From NCBI GenBank assembly GCA_035518875.1, contig DATIXD010000144.1, forward strand, positions 1 to 11,040: a DNA stretch of 11,040 nt. Direction: 5' to 3'. Each line of letters opens with the position of its first letter. The stretch's first letter is position 1. The notes below the pieces were generated by a model, which had not been told where the DNA came from, searched no databases, and saw nothing but the letters and a program-made list of their open reading frames with translations. This stretch comes from DATIXD01 sp035518875. GTDB taxonomy: Bacteria > Pseudomonadota > Gammaproteobacteria > Methylococcales > Methylococcaceae. The position numbers were made by a program, and so were the translations under genes. Shown here piece after piece: positions 1 through 6,398 of the stretch.

Positions 1-1572
1 GCCCGGTTCGAGACGGACGAGTTTCTCCTCGCTGTACTGACTGGACAACACCGCGCCGACGAGAAACGCCGCTGCGCCGAGATGCGCCAGGGTCATGCCG
101 TAAACGCTGGTCGACTGTGAACGCATGCCTTCAAGCAAGCCGTTGCGCAAGCGTACCCGCGAATAGAGTGAGAGCAGCGCCGTCGCCGCCAACCAGATCG
201 CCACCGACAGACCCGCCATCGCCTTGATGTCTGCCGGGTTCCAGAAGATGGCGATCAATCCCGCGCCGAGGGACAGGCTCGCGATGAAAATCCAGCGCGT
301 CCATTGAACTATTCGCACGAGATCCGCCTGCCGCCAGGCGAAAAGGGGTGCGATACCGGCCAAAAGGAAAATCGGCGCCATCAGGGGCACGAATACGGCG
401 GTGAAGTAGGGCGGTCCCACCGAAATCTTGCCTAGGCCCAAGGCATCGAGAATGAGCGGATAGAGTGTGCCCAGCAGAATGCTGGCCGCCGCTGTCACCA
501 GCAGGATATTGTTCAACAGCAGCAGGTTTTCCTTGGAGATCAGGCGAAACTGGGCGTTGTCCTGAACGGCGGGCGCGCGCAGCGCGTAAAGGAGCAGAGA
601 GCCCCCCACCACGATGCCAAGGAAAACCAGGATGAACAGGCCACGCGTCGGATCGGATGCAAAGGCGTGCACCGAGGTCAGAACGCCCGAGCGCACCAGG
701 AAGGTTCCCAACAGGCTGAGCGAAAAGGCGAACAAGGCCAGCAGCACCGTCCAGGCCTTGAACGCGCCGCGCTTTTCCGTCACCGCCAGCGAATGCAGCA
801 GGGCCGTCCCCACCAGCCAGGGCATGAAGGAAGCGTTTTCCACCGGATCCCAGAACCACCAGCCGCCCCAGCCCAGCTCGTAATAAGCCCACCAGGAACC
901 CAGGGTGATGCCGAAGGTGAGAAACACCCAGGCCACCAGCGTCCAGGGTCTCGACCAGCGCGCCCAGGCCGAATCCAGGGAGCCGCCCAAGAGCGCGGCG
1001 ATGGCAAAGCTGAACGCTACGCTCAAGCCTACATAGCCCATATACAGCATGGGCGGATGAATGGTCATGCCGAAATCCTGCAGCAGCGGATTCATGTCGT
1101 TGCCGTCCAGGGGCGCCGGCACGAGACGCTCGAAGGGATTGGAGGTCAGCAAGATGAAAAGCTGGATGCCAATGCTGATCAGCCCCATCACCCCCAAAAC
1201 CCGCGCCAGCATTTCCTCGCTTAAACCTCGGCTGAACAGAGTCACCGCCAGTGTCCACAGCCCCAGGATGAAAGCCCACAGCAGCATGGAGCCCTCGTGC
1301 GCGCCCCACACGGCGGCGATGCGATAGTAAAGAGGCAAGCCGCTATTGGAATTTTTGGCCACGTAGGCGACCGAAAAATCGTTGTTCACGAAGCTGAGCG
1401 CGAGGCAGGCGATGGAAACCAGCAGGAACAGGAATTGGGCTCGACCCGCGGGTCTGGCCACCGCCATCCACACCGGCACGCCCTGATGGGCGCCGATGAG
1501 AGGAAAGGCGGCTTGCAACAGCGCCATCATCAAAGCCATGATGAGCGCGATATGCCCCAGTTCGGCGATCAT
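1..1572 (-). CDS. ccmF: Cytochrome c-type biogenesis protein CcmF (N-terminal 524 codons, cut by the left edge)
   Basis: Large polytopic inner-membrane subunit of the System I heme lyase. It takes heme from holo-CcmE and, with CcmH, attaches it to CXXCH motifs of apocytochromes c on the periplasmic side. The minus-strand frame is open from ATG at 1572 to the window edge. It shows the family motifs WGAHEGS (residues 89-95) and the tryptophan-rich WWD heme-handling motif WWFWDPVENASFMPW (238-252). Four histidines, H172, H260, H302 and H497, fall close to the positions I recall for the heme-liganding histidines of E. coli CcmF (H173, H261, H303, H491). CcmF is usually about 650 residues, so about 20% at the C-terminus lies outside. 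The start overlaps the ccmE stop as ATGA and follows GAGGAC, so the two are translationally coupled. ccmG and ccmH would be expected beyond the left edge. Confidence 0.97.
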   Translation of the reverse strand, partial: MIAELGHIALIMALMMALLQAAFPLIGAHQGVPVWMAVARPAGRAQFLFLLVSIACLALSFVNNDFSVAYVAKNSNSGLPLYYRIAAVWGAHEGSMLLWAFILGLWTLAVTLFSRGLSEEMLARVLGVMGLISIGIQLFILLTSNPFERLVPAPLDGNDMNPLLQDFGMTIHPPMLYMGYVGLSVAFSFAIAALLGGSLDSAWARWSRPWTLVAWVFLTFGITLGSWWAYYELGWGGWWFWDPVENASFMPWLVGTALLHSLAVTEKRGAFKAWTVLLALFAFSLSLLGTFLVRSGVLTSVHAFASDPTRGLFILVFLGIVVGGSLLLYALRAPAVQDNAQFRLISKENLLLLNNILLVTAAASILLGTLYPLILDALGLGKISVGPPYFTAVFVPLMAPIFLLAGIAPLFAWRQADLVRIVQWTRWIFIASLSLGAGLIAIFWNPADIKAMAGLSVAIWLAATALLSLYSRVRLRNGLLEGMRSQSTSVYGMTLAHLGAAAFLVGAVLSSQYSEEKLVRLEPG

Positions 1573-2021
1573 TTCCGGTAGTCCTCGTAATTGACCGGCA
1601 TCTGGCCGCTTTTTTTCAAGGCGTCGCCGACTTCCGGCGGCATGTAGTTCTCATCGTGCTTGGCCAACACCTCCGACGCCTCGAACACCCCCTCGGCGTT
1701 TATCTGGCCGATGGAAATGATGCCCTGGCGCTCACGGAACAGGTCGGGCAGGATGCCGCTGTACACGATGGGCACGGTGGCCGTTCCGTCGGTAACGCTG
1801 AAGCGGACGGTCACGCCCTCCGAACGTTTGACGCTGCCTTCCACCACGAGACCGCCGACACGGAATGGATAACCCTTGGGCGCCTCGCCCGCCGCCACCT
1901 GGGTGGGCGTATAGAAATACAGCAGATTCTTCTGGAATGCCGTCAGGCCCAGGAATACGGCCAGAGCAACGCCGGCCAGCATAGACCCGACCAGCACCAT
2001 GCGACGTCGACGCGGTGTCAT
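1569..2021 (-). CDS. ccmE: Heme chaperone CcmE
   Basis: Periplasmic heme chaperone (150 residues) that receives heme from CcmC, binds it covalently and delivers it to CcmF. The N-terminus has a short basic cytoplasmic stretch (PRRRR) followed by one membrane anchor at about residues 8-27. An OB-fold domain follows, with conserved stretches such as FRVGGLVVEGSV (53-64) and VYSGILPDLFREGQ-like sequence (86-99). The heme-binding motif is intact: H122 in KHDENY, with Y126, the classical HxxxY type. The start at 2021 is chosen because it overlaps the ccmD stop as ATGA, has AGAGGAAG just upstream, and gives the usual length; a longer open frame reaching 2141 would run through ccmD. It sits in the expected ccmD-ccmE-ccmF order. 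Confidence 0.97.
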   Translation of the reverse strand: MTPRRRRMVLVGSMLAGVALAVFLGLTAFQKNLLYFYTPTQVAAGEAPKGYPFRVGGLVVEGSVKRSEGVTVRFSVTDGTATVPIVYSGILPDLFRERQGIISIGQINAEGVFEASEVLAKHDENYMPPEVGDALKKSGQMPVNYEDYRK

Positions 2022-2188
2022 GAGCGCTTCCTCTCCCGTTTGAGCATCCGGACGATACTGTTTTTCACCTCGGCCTTCCTGCGCAAGGGCAGGATGATAT
2101 TGACCAGGAGCACCCCCAGCACCAGTGCGTAGGCGGTCCACACGTAAAAGGCGTAACCGCCCATGGACAAAAATTGTTGGAAAGACAT
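2018..2188 (-). CDS. ccmD: Heme exporter accessory protein CcmD
   Basis: Small single-pass membrane protein (56 residues) that helps release holo-CcmE from the CcmABC complex. It starts MSFQQFLSMGGYAFYVWTAY; the MGGYAFYVW stretch just before the membrane helix is typical of the family. The helix spans about residues 14-33 and is followed by a strongly basic cytoplasmic tail (LRRKAE, KRERKRS). The stop overlaps the ccmE start as ATGA. Upstream there is only a distant GGAG, so initiation is not strongly marked. No ccmC lies upstream: the next 186 bases are non-coding and then comes a Nudix gene. A possible extended -10 (TGG then TTAAAT, minus strand, 2262-2254) has no good -35, so I do not list it separately. 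Identification rests on residue pattern, length and position. Confidence 0.92.
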   Translation of the reverse strand: MSFQQFLSMGGYAFYVWTAYALVLGVLLVNIILPLRRKAEVKNSIVRMLKRERKRS

Positions 2189-2374
2189 GGAAGCTTATCG
2201 TCTCCGGACAAGATGGCAGCTTGATGTTCGGCTTCGGCAGGAATCGGAGCCTTATTTAACCATAGGTAAGGAAGAGATATGGACGTTCAAAGAGTAACAC
2301 GCGCTGTGTTCGATGGGTGAATGCCTTCAAGGGGATGCGAGCCTTGGCTTCATCCACCGCCATCCGTGCAGTCT

Positions 2375-2911
2375 CTATCGAAGCGGGGCGATATCTTCCA
2401 CGCGGAGAACGAATTCGCCGCTCCTGCGGTCTCCGAGAAAATGTTTGAGAGAACGGCGGACGGTTTCGAAGGCGATTTCCTTCCAGGGAATTTCATCCTC
2501 CCTGAACAGCCGGGTTTCCGAGCTTTCGACGCCGGGGGAAAAACGCTCCTCGATCATCCTTGCTCGAAAAATCACATAAACCTGCGAGATATGGGGCAGG
2601 CTGAAAAGGCTATAGAGATCATCGATCTCGACCTCGACATTGGCCTCTTCCAAGGCTTCCCTTTGCGCGGCCTGACTCAAGGTTTCGCCCTGTTCCATGA
2701 AGCCCGCCGGCAAAGTCCAGAAACCCTTGCGCGGCTGGATCGCCCGCCTGCACAAGAGAATCCGCTCCCCGAAGACTGGAATGCAACCGGCGATCACCTT
2801 GGGATTGTGGTAATGGATCGCTCCGCAGGCGTCGCAAATATGTCGGACATGATCGTCTCCCTCGGGAATCCCCTGGCGCACGGCAGAGCCGCACTCGCTG
2901 CAATACTTCAT
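2375..2911 (-). CDS. Zinc-ribbon Nudix hydrolase, NUDX23-like (FAD or ADP-ribose pyrophosphatase type)
   Basis: A 178-residue cytoplasmic enzyme expected to cleave a nucleoside diphosphate linked to another group. Residues 4-29 form a four-cysteine zinc ribbon (C4, C7, C26, C29), as in the Nudix_N_2 type. The Nudix box runs from G70 to V92 with catalytic REALEE (84-89); the usual glycine near its end is N91. From memory, the segments IQPRKGFWTLPAGF, SQVYVIFRARM and ESSETRLFREDEIPW resemble plant NUDX23, which hydrolyses FAD and ADP-ribose; the substrate here is inference. The start is fixed by the zinc ribbon beginning at residue 4. It lies 29 bases after the rsd stop, so one transcript is likely. 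Its only purine-rich leader motif, GAGGAG (2935-2930), is 18 bases from the ATG and lies in a small hairpin. Confidence 0.93.
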   Translation of the reverse strand: MKYCSECGSAVRQGIPEGDDHVRHICDACGAIHYHNPKVIAGCIPVFGERILLCRRAIQPRKGFWTLPAGFMEQGETLSQAAQREALEEANVEVEIDDLYSLFSLPHISQVYVIFRARMIEERFSPGVESSETRLFREDEIPWKEIAFETVRRSLKHFLGDRRSGEFVLRVEDIAPLR

Positions 2912-2921
2912 AGCTTCGTGG

Positions 2922-2935
2922 GAGGATTTCTCCTC
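2922..2935 (-). promoter_or_regulatory. Short hairpin over the Nudix gene leader
   Basis: On the minus strand GAGGA (2935-2931) and TCCTC (2926-2922) form a 5-bp perfect stem closed by a GAAA tetraloop of the stable GNRA class. It includes the only purine-rich sequence that could pair with 16S rRNA upstream of the ATG at 2911. This could damp translation of the Nudix enzyme relative to rsd, but a 5-bp stem is short and may be chance. Confidence 0.3.
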
Positions 2936-2940
2936 GGGCT

Positions 2941-3381
2941 TCAGGCCATCATGGTTTCGATCAGGCTGTCCTCCAACTCGAAGCGCTTGGCCAGCTCCTC
3001 GCCCAGCACGGAGAGATCGTGCGCCAGATTTCGCCTGAGCTCGTCGCCGGCCAAGCGCTCGTATTTGTCGTTGAACGTCACGGCGGCGTCCGTGGCCTCG
3101 GCGATGCGCGGATAGAATTTCTCGGCCAGGACGATGACCTTGCGCCGCCTCTCGGTACCGTCAATAATGCGCTGGTAGACGCCGAAATGTCCCAGCGAAA
3201 TGTAGTCGATCAATATCTGGCAAAATTGCTTGACCAAGTTCTCAAGCGTCTGATTAGGCCCGTAAGGCTGCATGGCGCCGAGACGGCCATACCTCATCCA
3301 GACCTCCCCCCTTTCTTCCAACAGTTCCCGGATGAGCTTGTTCGTCTGTTGCCGGCGCTCGGTAACGCTTTGATTGTTCAT
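2941..3381 (-). CDS. rsd: Rsd/AlgQ family anti-sigma-70 regulator
   Basis: A 146-residue helical protein of the Rsd/AlgQ family. Family members bind region 4 of the housekeeping sigma factor and shift RNA polymerase toward alternative sigma factors in stationary phase; AlgQ also affects alginate and virulence genes in Pseudomonas. From memory the match to E. coli Rsd is clear in two places: FCQILIDYISLGHFGVYQRI (residues 47-66) against FCQSLVDYLSAGHFSIYERI, and LGEELAKRFELEDSLI (126-141) against IGEALEARFVLEDKLI. It is slightly shorter than E. coli Rsd (158) because it ends soon after the second motif. The ATG at 3381 is the only sensible start, though its ribosome binding site is weak. It is divergent from purD and is followed by the Nudix gene. 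The assignment to Rsd rather than AlgQ is arbitrary. Confidence 0.93.
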   Translation of the reverse strand: MNNQSVTERRQQTNKLIRELLEERGEVWMRYGRLGAMQPYGPNQTLENLVKQFCQILIDYISLGHFGVYQRIIDGTERRRKVIVLAEKFYPRIAEATDAAVTFNDKYERLAGDELRRNLAHDLSVLGEELAKRFELEDSLIETMMA

Positions 3382-3416
3382 GGCGTCGTCGTCACTGTGG
3401 TCAATGGTTGGCGCAT

Positions 3417-3445
3417 ACTTTATTTCATCTTATCGCACAGGACAA
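3417..3445 (-). promoter_or_regulatory. Candidate sigma-70 promoter for rsd
   Basis: On the minus strand TTGTCC (3445-3440, four of six matches to the -35 consensus) is separated by 17 bases from TAAAGT (3422-3417, four of six matches to the -10 consensus). The spacing is ideal and the start of transcription would fall about 30 bases upstream of the rsd ATG. The boxes are imperfect, so this is a suggestion only. Confidence 0.35.
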
Positions 3446-3451
3446 TCATAT

Positions 3452-3492
3452 CGCCGGAGAATCAGGACGTTGAGGGGCCTCCGTCTCCGGCG
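3452..3492. promoter_or_regulatory. Nested inverted repeat between the divergent rsd and purD promoters
   Basis: CGCCGGAGA (3452-3460) is repeated perfectly inverted as TCTCCGGCG (3484-3492). The 23-base spacer holds a second small dyad, GAGG (3472-3475) and CCTC (3478-3481). The right arm lies where the -35 box of the purD promoter would be if the TATAAT at 3508-3513 is used, and the left arm lies just upstream of the candidate rsd promoter. It could be an operator for either or both genes or simply a stem-loop. It does not resemble the E. coli PurR box. Confidence 0.4.
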
Positions 3493-3507
3493 ACAACCGA
3501 ATGCCCA

Positions 3508-3513
3508 TATAAT
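3508..3513 (+). promoter_or_regulatory. Perfect TATAAT, candidate -10 box for purD
   Basis: An exact TATAAT sits 44 bases ahead of the purD ATG, a usual distance. No recognisable -35 lies 16-18 bases upstream; that position is taken by the right arm of the nested dyad. If real, the promoter may depend on an activator or be controlled through the dyad. Confidence 0.4.
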
Positions 3514-3556
3514 TTCCTACTCACTTGCGAACTACCCTAATTTACAGGTCATCCGG

Positions 3557-4840
3557 ATGAATGTACTCATCGTCGGCGGCGGCGGCCGCGAACATGCCCT
3601 CGCCTGGAAGGCGGCGCAGTCCCCTCACGTCAACACGGTCTTCGTCGCGCCCGGCAACGCCGGCACGGCTTTGGAAACCGGAATCGAGAATGTGCCGATT
3701 GCGGCGGAAGATATCGTCGCCTTGAGGTACTTCGCGCAAGAACACGGCGTCGGTCTTACCATCGTCGGCCCCGAAGCCCCCCTGGTGGCCGGTATCGTCG
3801 ATGAGTTCCGTGCCGCGGGTCTGAAATGCTACGGTCCGACGCGGGCCGCGGCCCAACTTGAAGGCTCGAAGGCCTTCTGCAAGGATTTTCTGGCCCGCCA
3901 CCGGATCCCGACGGCCGATTATCGAACCTTTGCCCGGCTTCCCGAAGCCCTAGCCTATATCCGACAGCAGGGTGCACCGATCGTGGTCAAGGCCGACGGA
4001 CTTGCCGCCGGCAAAGGCGTGGTCATCGCCCGAAGCGAGGCGGAGGCCATTGCCGCCGTCCAGGACATGCTGTCCGGCAACGCCTTCGGATCCGCCGGAC
4101 ACCGAGTGGTCATCGAGGAATTCCTCCGCGGTGAGGAGGCCAGCTTCATCGTCATGGCGGACGGCGTCCATGCCCTGCCCATGGCCACCTCCCAGGATCA
4201 CAAGGCGCGCGACAACGGCGATCTGGGGCCCAATACCGGCGGTATGGGCGCCTACTCGCCTGCGCCGGTGGTGACGCCGGCAATTCACCGGCGCATCATG
4301 CGGGAAGTGATTGAACCCACGCTGGCGGGCATGGCCGCCGACGGCGCGCCTTACACCGGATTCCTGTACGCCGGGTTGATGATCGACCCCGACGGTGCGC
4401 CCAAGGTGCTGGAATACAACTGCCGTTTCGGCGATCCGGAAACCCAGCCCATCCTGATGCGGCTCAAGAGCGATCTGGTCGAACTTTGCCTGGTGGCACT
4501 CGATGAGAAACTGGACAGGGTGCAACCCGAATGGGATGAGCGCCCGGCGCTGGGTGTAGTGCTGGCGGCAGGTGGTTATCCCTTCGACTACCGCAAGGGC
4601 GATCCGATTTCCGGCCTGCCGATTGCCGAATCCGCGGACACCAAGGTCTTCCACGCCGGCACGAAGAAACACGACGGCCACATCGTCACCGCCGGCGGCC
4701 GCGTCCTCTGTGCCTGTGCCCTCGGCGAGTCCGTGCAGGAAGCCCAGCGCAAGGCTTATGAGCTGACCGGGAAAATCCACTGGGAGGGGATGTATTACCG
4801 CACCGACATCGGCTATCGGGCCATCGGTCGCGAAAGGTGA
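3557..4840 (+). CDS. purD: Phosphoribosylamine-glycine ligase (GAR synthetase)
   Basis: Catalyses the second step of de novo purine synthesis: ATP-dependent joining of glycine to 5-phosphoribosylamine, giving GAR, in the cytoplasm. The protein has 427 residues, full length for the family (E. coli 429). It begins with the N-domain signature MNVLIVGGGGREHALAW. The ATP-grasp domain contains VKADGLAAGKGVV, DHKARDNGDLGPNTGGMGAY and the metal-binding LEYNCRFGDPETQ. The C-domain includes VVLAAGGYP and ends with the usual GMYYRTDIGYRA. The start at 3557 is set by the Rossmann motif at the very N-terminus, with AGGT about 8 bases upstream; an in-frame extension to 3374 would cross the intergenic dyad and is unlikely. 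purH, a frequent partner, is not adjacent. An alkB-like gene follows 10 bases downstream. Confidence 0.98.
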   Translation: MNVLIVGGGGREHALAWKAAQSPHVNTVFVAPGNAGTALETGIENVPIAAEDIVALRYFAQEHGVGLTIVGPEAPLVAGIVDEFRAAGLKCYGPTRAAAQLEGSKAFCKDFLARHRIPTADYRTFARLPEALAYIRQQGAPIVVKADGLAAGKGVVIARSEAEAIAAVQDMLSGNAFGSAGHRVVIEEFLRGEEASFIVMADGVHALPMATSQDHKARDNGDLGPNTGGMGAYSPAPVVTPAIHRRIMREVIEPTLAGMAADGAPYTGFLYAGLMIDPDGAPKVLEYNCRFGDPETQPILMRLKSDLVELCLVALDEKLDRVQPEWDERPALGVVLAAGGYPFDYRKGDPISGLPIAESADTKVFHAGTKKHDGHIVTAGGRVLCACALGESVQEAQRKAYELTGKIHWEGMYYRTDIGYRAIGRER

Positions 4841-4850
4841 GCATTGTCCC

Positions 4851-5519
4851 ATGCGTGCGGTCGGACGTTCTTCGAAACCCCTGTCGACGTCGGCTGGCGC
4901 CATTCAGCTCGCCGTACAACAAGGCTTCGGAATCATGATCAACCGGGTCAGTCAAGACGGCGAACTCTACTACCTCCCCGGTTTCATCTCCCAGAGGGAA
5001 GCGCAGCTACTGTTCGAGCGCCTGCAAACGGAACTCGTTTGGCGGGGAGAGGAAATCACCATCGCCGGGCGGCGGGTCAAGGTTCCCCGGCTGGTCTGCT
5101 GGTACGGCGACGAGGGCGCGGTCTACCGCTATTCCGGCGTCGCGCACGATCCCCTGCCGTGGCCTGACATCCTGTGCCGGCTCAAGCGCATGATCGAAAC
5201 CGTTTGCGGCCGCGTGTTTAACAGCGTGCTAGGCAATCTGTACCGCGACAACCGGGATTCGATGGGCTGGCACGCGGACAAGGAAAGGGAGTTGGGCGAA
5301 AACCCGTACATCGCTTCCCTGAGTCTCGGAGAAGAGCGTCTGTTCAAAGTCCGCCACAACACGACCGGTGAATGCGTGGATATCCTTCTCGCCAGCGGCA
5401 GCCTGCTCCTGATGGGCGGCTGTCTCCAGCACCATTGGCGGCATTGCGTGCCGAAAGCGAGCGAAGCCAAGGCGGCCCGCATCAACCTAACTTTCAGAAA
5501 CATTGTCCGGCCGGCGTGA
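4851..5519 (+). CDS. AlkB-type 2-oxoglutarate/Fe(II) dioxygenase (ALKBH2-like)
   Basis: Predicted alkylated-base demethylase that removes methyl groups such as 1-methyladenine and 3-methylcytosine from nucleic acid by oxidation, with 2-oxoglutarate, O2 and Fe(II). As a 222-residue protein it shows the NxYxD region (N129, Y131, D133), the iron ligands H141 and D143 in GWHADKE, distal H198 in HHWRHCVPK, and the 2-oxoglutarate-binding pair R210 and R216 in RINLTFR. The stretch ASLSLGEERLFKVRH is typical of the ALKBH2-like branch rather than E. coli AlkB. Two starts are possible: 4851, with AAAGGTGAG overlapping the purD stop, and 4935 (residue 29), with AAGG 10 bases upstream. The first 28 residues look non-conserved, so 4935 may be the true start. 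Coupling to purD and to the next small gene suggests one transcript. The exact substrate (DNA or RNA) is not shown by sequence. Confidence 0.93.
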   Translation: MRAVGRSSKPLSTSAGAIQLAVQQGFGIMINRVSQDGELYYLPGFISQREAQLLFERLQTELVWRGEEITIAGRRVKVPRLVCWYGDEGAVYRYSGVAHDPLPWPDILCRLKRMIETVCGRVFNSVLGNLYRDNRDSMGWHADKERELGENPYIASLSLGEERLFKVRHNTTGECVDILLASGSLLLMGGCLQHHWRHCVPKASEAKAARINLTFRNIVRPA

Positions 5520-5529
5520 GGAAACTGCT

Positions 5530-5715
5530 ATGGGCGAGGTCATTCCATTCAAAAAACCCAGGCTGTCTGAGAAGCACAAGGGCAACACGCTGTGCCGCAA
5601 TGGTTTCCACAAGTGGCAGGTGTGCAAGGAAAAGCGGTTCGACGTGAAGCAGGGCAAACTGGTCACGGTCTACCGCTGCGTGCGCTGCGGCGTGACCAAA
5701 AGCGAGTTGCGGTGA
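5530..5715 (+). CDS. Small cysteine-rich, zinc-ribbon-like protein of unknown function
   Basis: A 61-residue basic protein that I cannot assign to a named function. Likely metal ligands are C22, H27, C32, C50 and C53, arranged as LCRNGFHKWQVC followed by YRCVRCG, compatible with a small zinc ribbon. The N-terminus (MGEVIPFKKPRLSEKHK) is lysine-rich, which would suit nucleic-acid or protein binding. The start at 5530 has GAGGAAA 6 bases upstream; an earlier in-frame ATG at 5503 lies inside the alkB-like gene and is less likely. It begins 10 bases after the alkB-like stop, so the two are probably translated from the same message. The C-x-C-G tail recalls small phage or housekeeping zinc-ribbon proteins, but that is a loose resemblance. 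Confidence 0.75.
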   Translation: MGEVIPFKKPRLSEKHKGNTLCRNGFHKWQVCKEKRFDVKQGKLVTVYRCVRCGVTKSELR

Positions 5716-5770
5716 ACAACGAAAACCTTTGCCGCTTATCCCCTTTTTCTTCAGAAAATGGCGATAATTG

Positions 5771-5800
5771 GCATTCGGGTCAGACTCCTGACCCGAATGC
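5771..5800. promoter_or_regulatory. Perfect 13-bp inverted repeat upstream of hsp20
   Basis: GCATTCGGGTCAG (5771-5783) is repeated perfectly inverted at 5788-5800 with a 4-base loop, ACTC. It lies 55 bases after the zinc-ribbon gene stop and 34 bases before the hsp20 ATG. No run of T follows on either strand, so it is not a standard intrinsic terminator. It could be an operator, a 5' leader hairpin, a Rho-type 3' end structure or a solitary REP-like repeat. Weak matches only are seen for sigma-32 or sigma-70 promoters around it. Confidence 0.5.
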
Positions 5801-5834
5801 TCTTCAATGATATTCACGAACATGGAGAACTGTC

Positions 5835-6335
5835 ATGAGCAAGAAAGAAGAGAAAGAGGCCGCCGGCAAGGAGCTGCAAGCGCCGGCCCCGCGGCCGCAG
5901 GTTCCGAGCACCTTTGACGAGTTCGAACAATGGTTTGAAGACTTTTTCCCGCGCGGCTGGATGCAGCCCTTCTTCCGGCGCGGCTGGCCCGAAATCGAAC
6001 CCGCGTTCGGCGGCAAGATGCCGAAGGTGGACGTCATCGACCGCGATACGGAAATTGTCGTCCGGGCCGAATTGCCGGGCATCACCAAAGATGATCTGGA
6101 TGTTTCCCTGAGCGACAACACGCTGACCATTCGCGCCAGTACCCAGCACGAGAAGAAAGAGGAAAAGGGCCATTATTACCGGCGCGAGATGAGCCGGGGA
6201 GAGTTTCAGCGCTCGCTCCGGCTTCCAGCCAATGTGGAGGGCGACAAGACCAAGGCCAGCTTCAAGGACGGCATTTTGGAACTTGTCGTACCCAAGGCGG
6301 CGAGTTCCAAGCGTCAGACCATCAAGGTCGAATAA
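5835..6335 (+). CDS. Small heat-shock protein, Hsp20/alpha-crystallin family
   Basis: ATP-independent cytoplasmic chaperone that holds unfolding proteins and forms large oligomers. The protein has 166 residues. Residues 1-62 are a charged, then aromatic N-terminal arm (EEFEQWFEDFFPRGW-like). The alpha-crystallin domain runs about 63-155, from PKVDVIDRDTEIVVRAELPG through LTIRA and YYRREMSRGEFQRSLRLP to the signature ASFKDGILELVVPK (141-154). The C-terminus carries an I-x-V motif (IKV, 163-165) used in oligomer contacts. GGAGAA lies 6 bases before the ATG, a strong ribosome binding site. A hairpin-containing leader precedes it and a second hairpin follows it, suggesting it is expressed as its own unit. 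No clear heat-shock promoter is visible. Confidence 0.97.
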   Translation: MSKKEEKEAAGKELQAPAPRPQVPSTFDEFEQWFEDFFPRGWMQPFFRRGWPEIEPAFGGKMPKVDVIDRDTEIVVRAELPGITKDDLDVSLSDNTLTIRASTQHEKKEEKGHYYRREMSRGEFQRSLRLPANVEGDKTKASFKDGILELVVPKAASSKRQTIKVE

Positions 6336-6345
6336 GTGCAACACG

Positions 6346-6373
6346 GCCACGGCTTCCCTGCGGGAACCGTGGC
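6346..6373 (+). terminator. Strong hairpin after hsp20, terminator-like but without a T-run
   Basis: GCCACGG, a bulged C, then TTCCC (6346-6358) pair with GGGAA and CCGTGGC (6362-6373) around a TGC loop, giving 12 base pairs. It starts 10 bases after the hsp20 stop. The downstream sequence lacks the T-run of an intrinsic terminator, so it may instead protect the hsp20 message or attenuate read-through into the DUF1614 gene. Confidence 0.45.
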
Positions 6374-6398
6374 TGCCTCCCGCCCAACGAGTCCCGAT

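Noticed and set aside
131..1309. Long minus-strand open frame (392 codons) inside the left region
   Set aside because: It is an alternative frame of ccmF. The ccmF frame is open over the whole stretch and carries all family motifs, while this product is Gly/Arg/Ala-rich with no recognisable domain.
3950..4903. 317-codon minus-strand frame opposite purD
   Set aside because: Antisense shadow of a GC-rich gene; purD motifs are clear on the plus strand and the antisense product resembles nothing.
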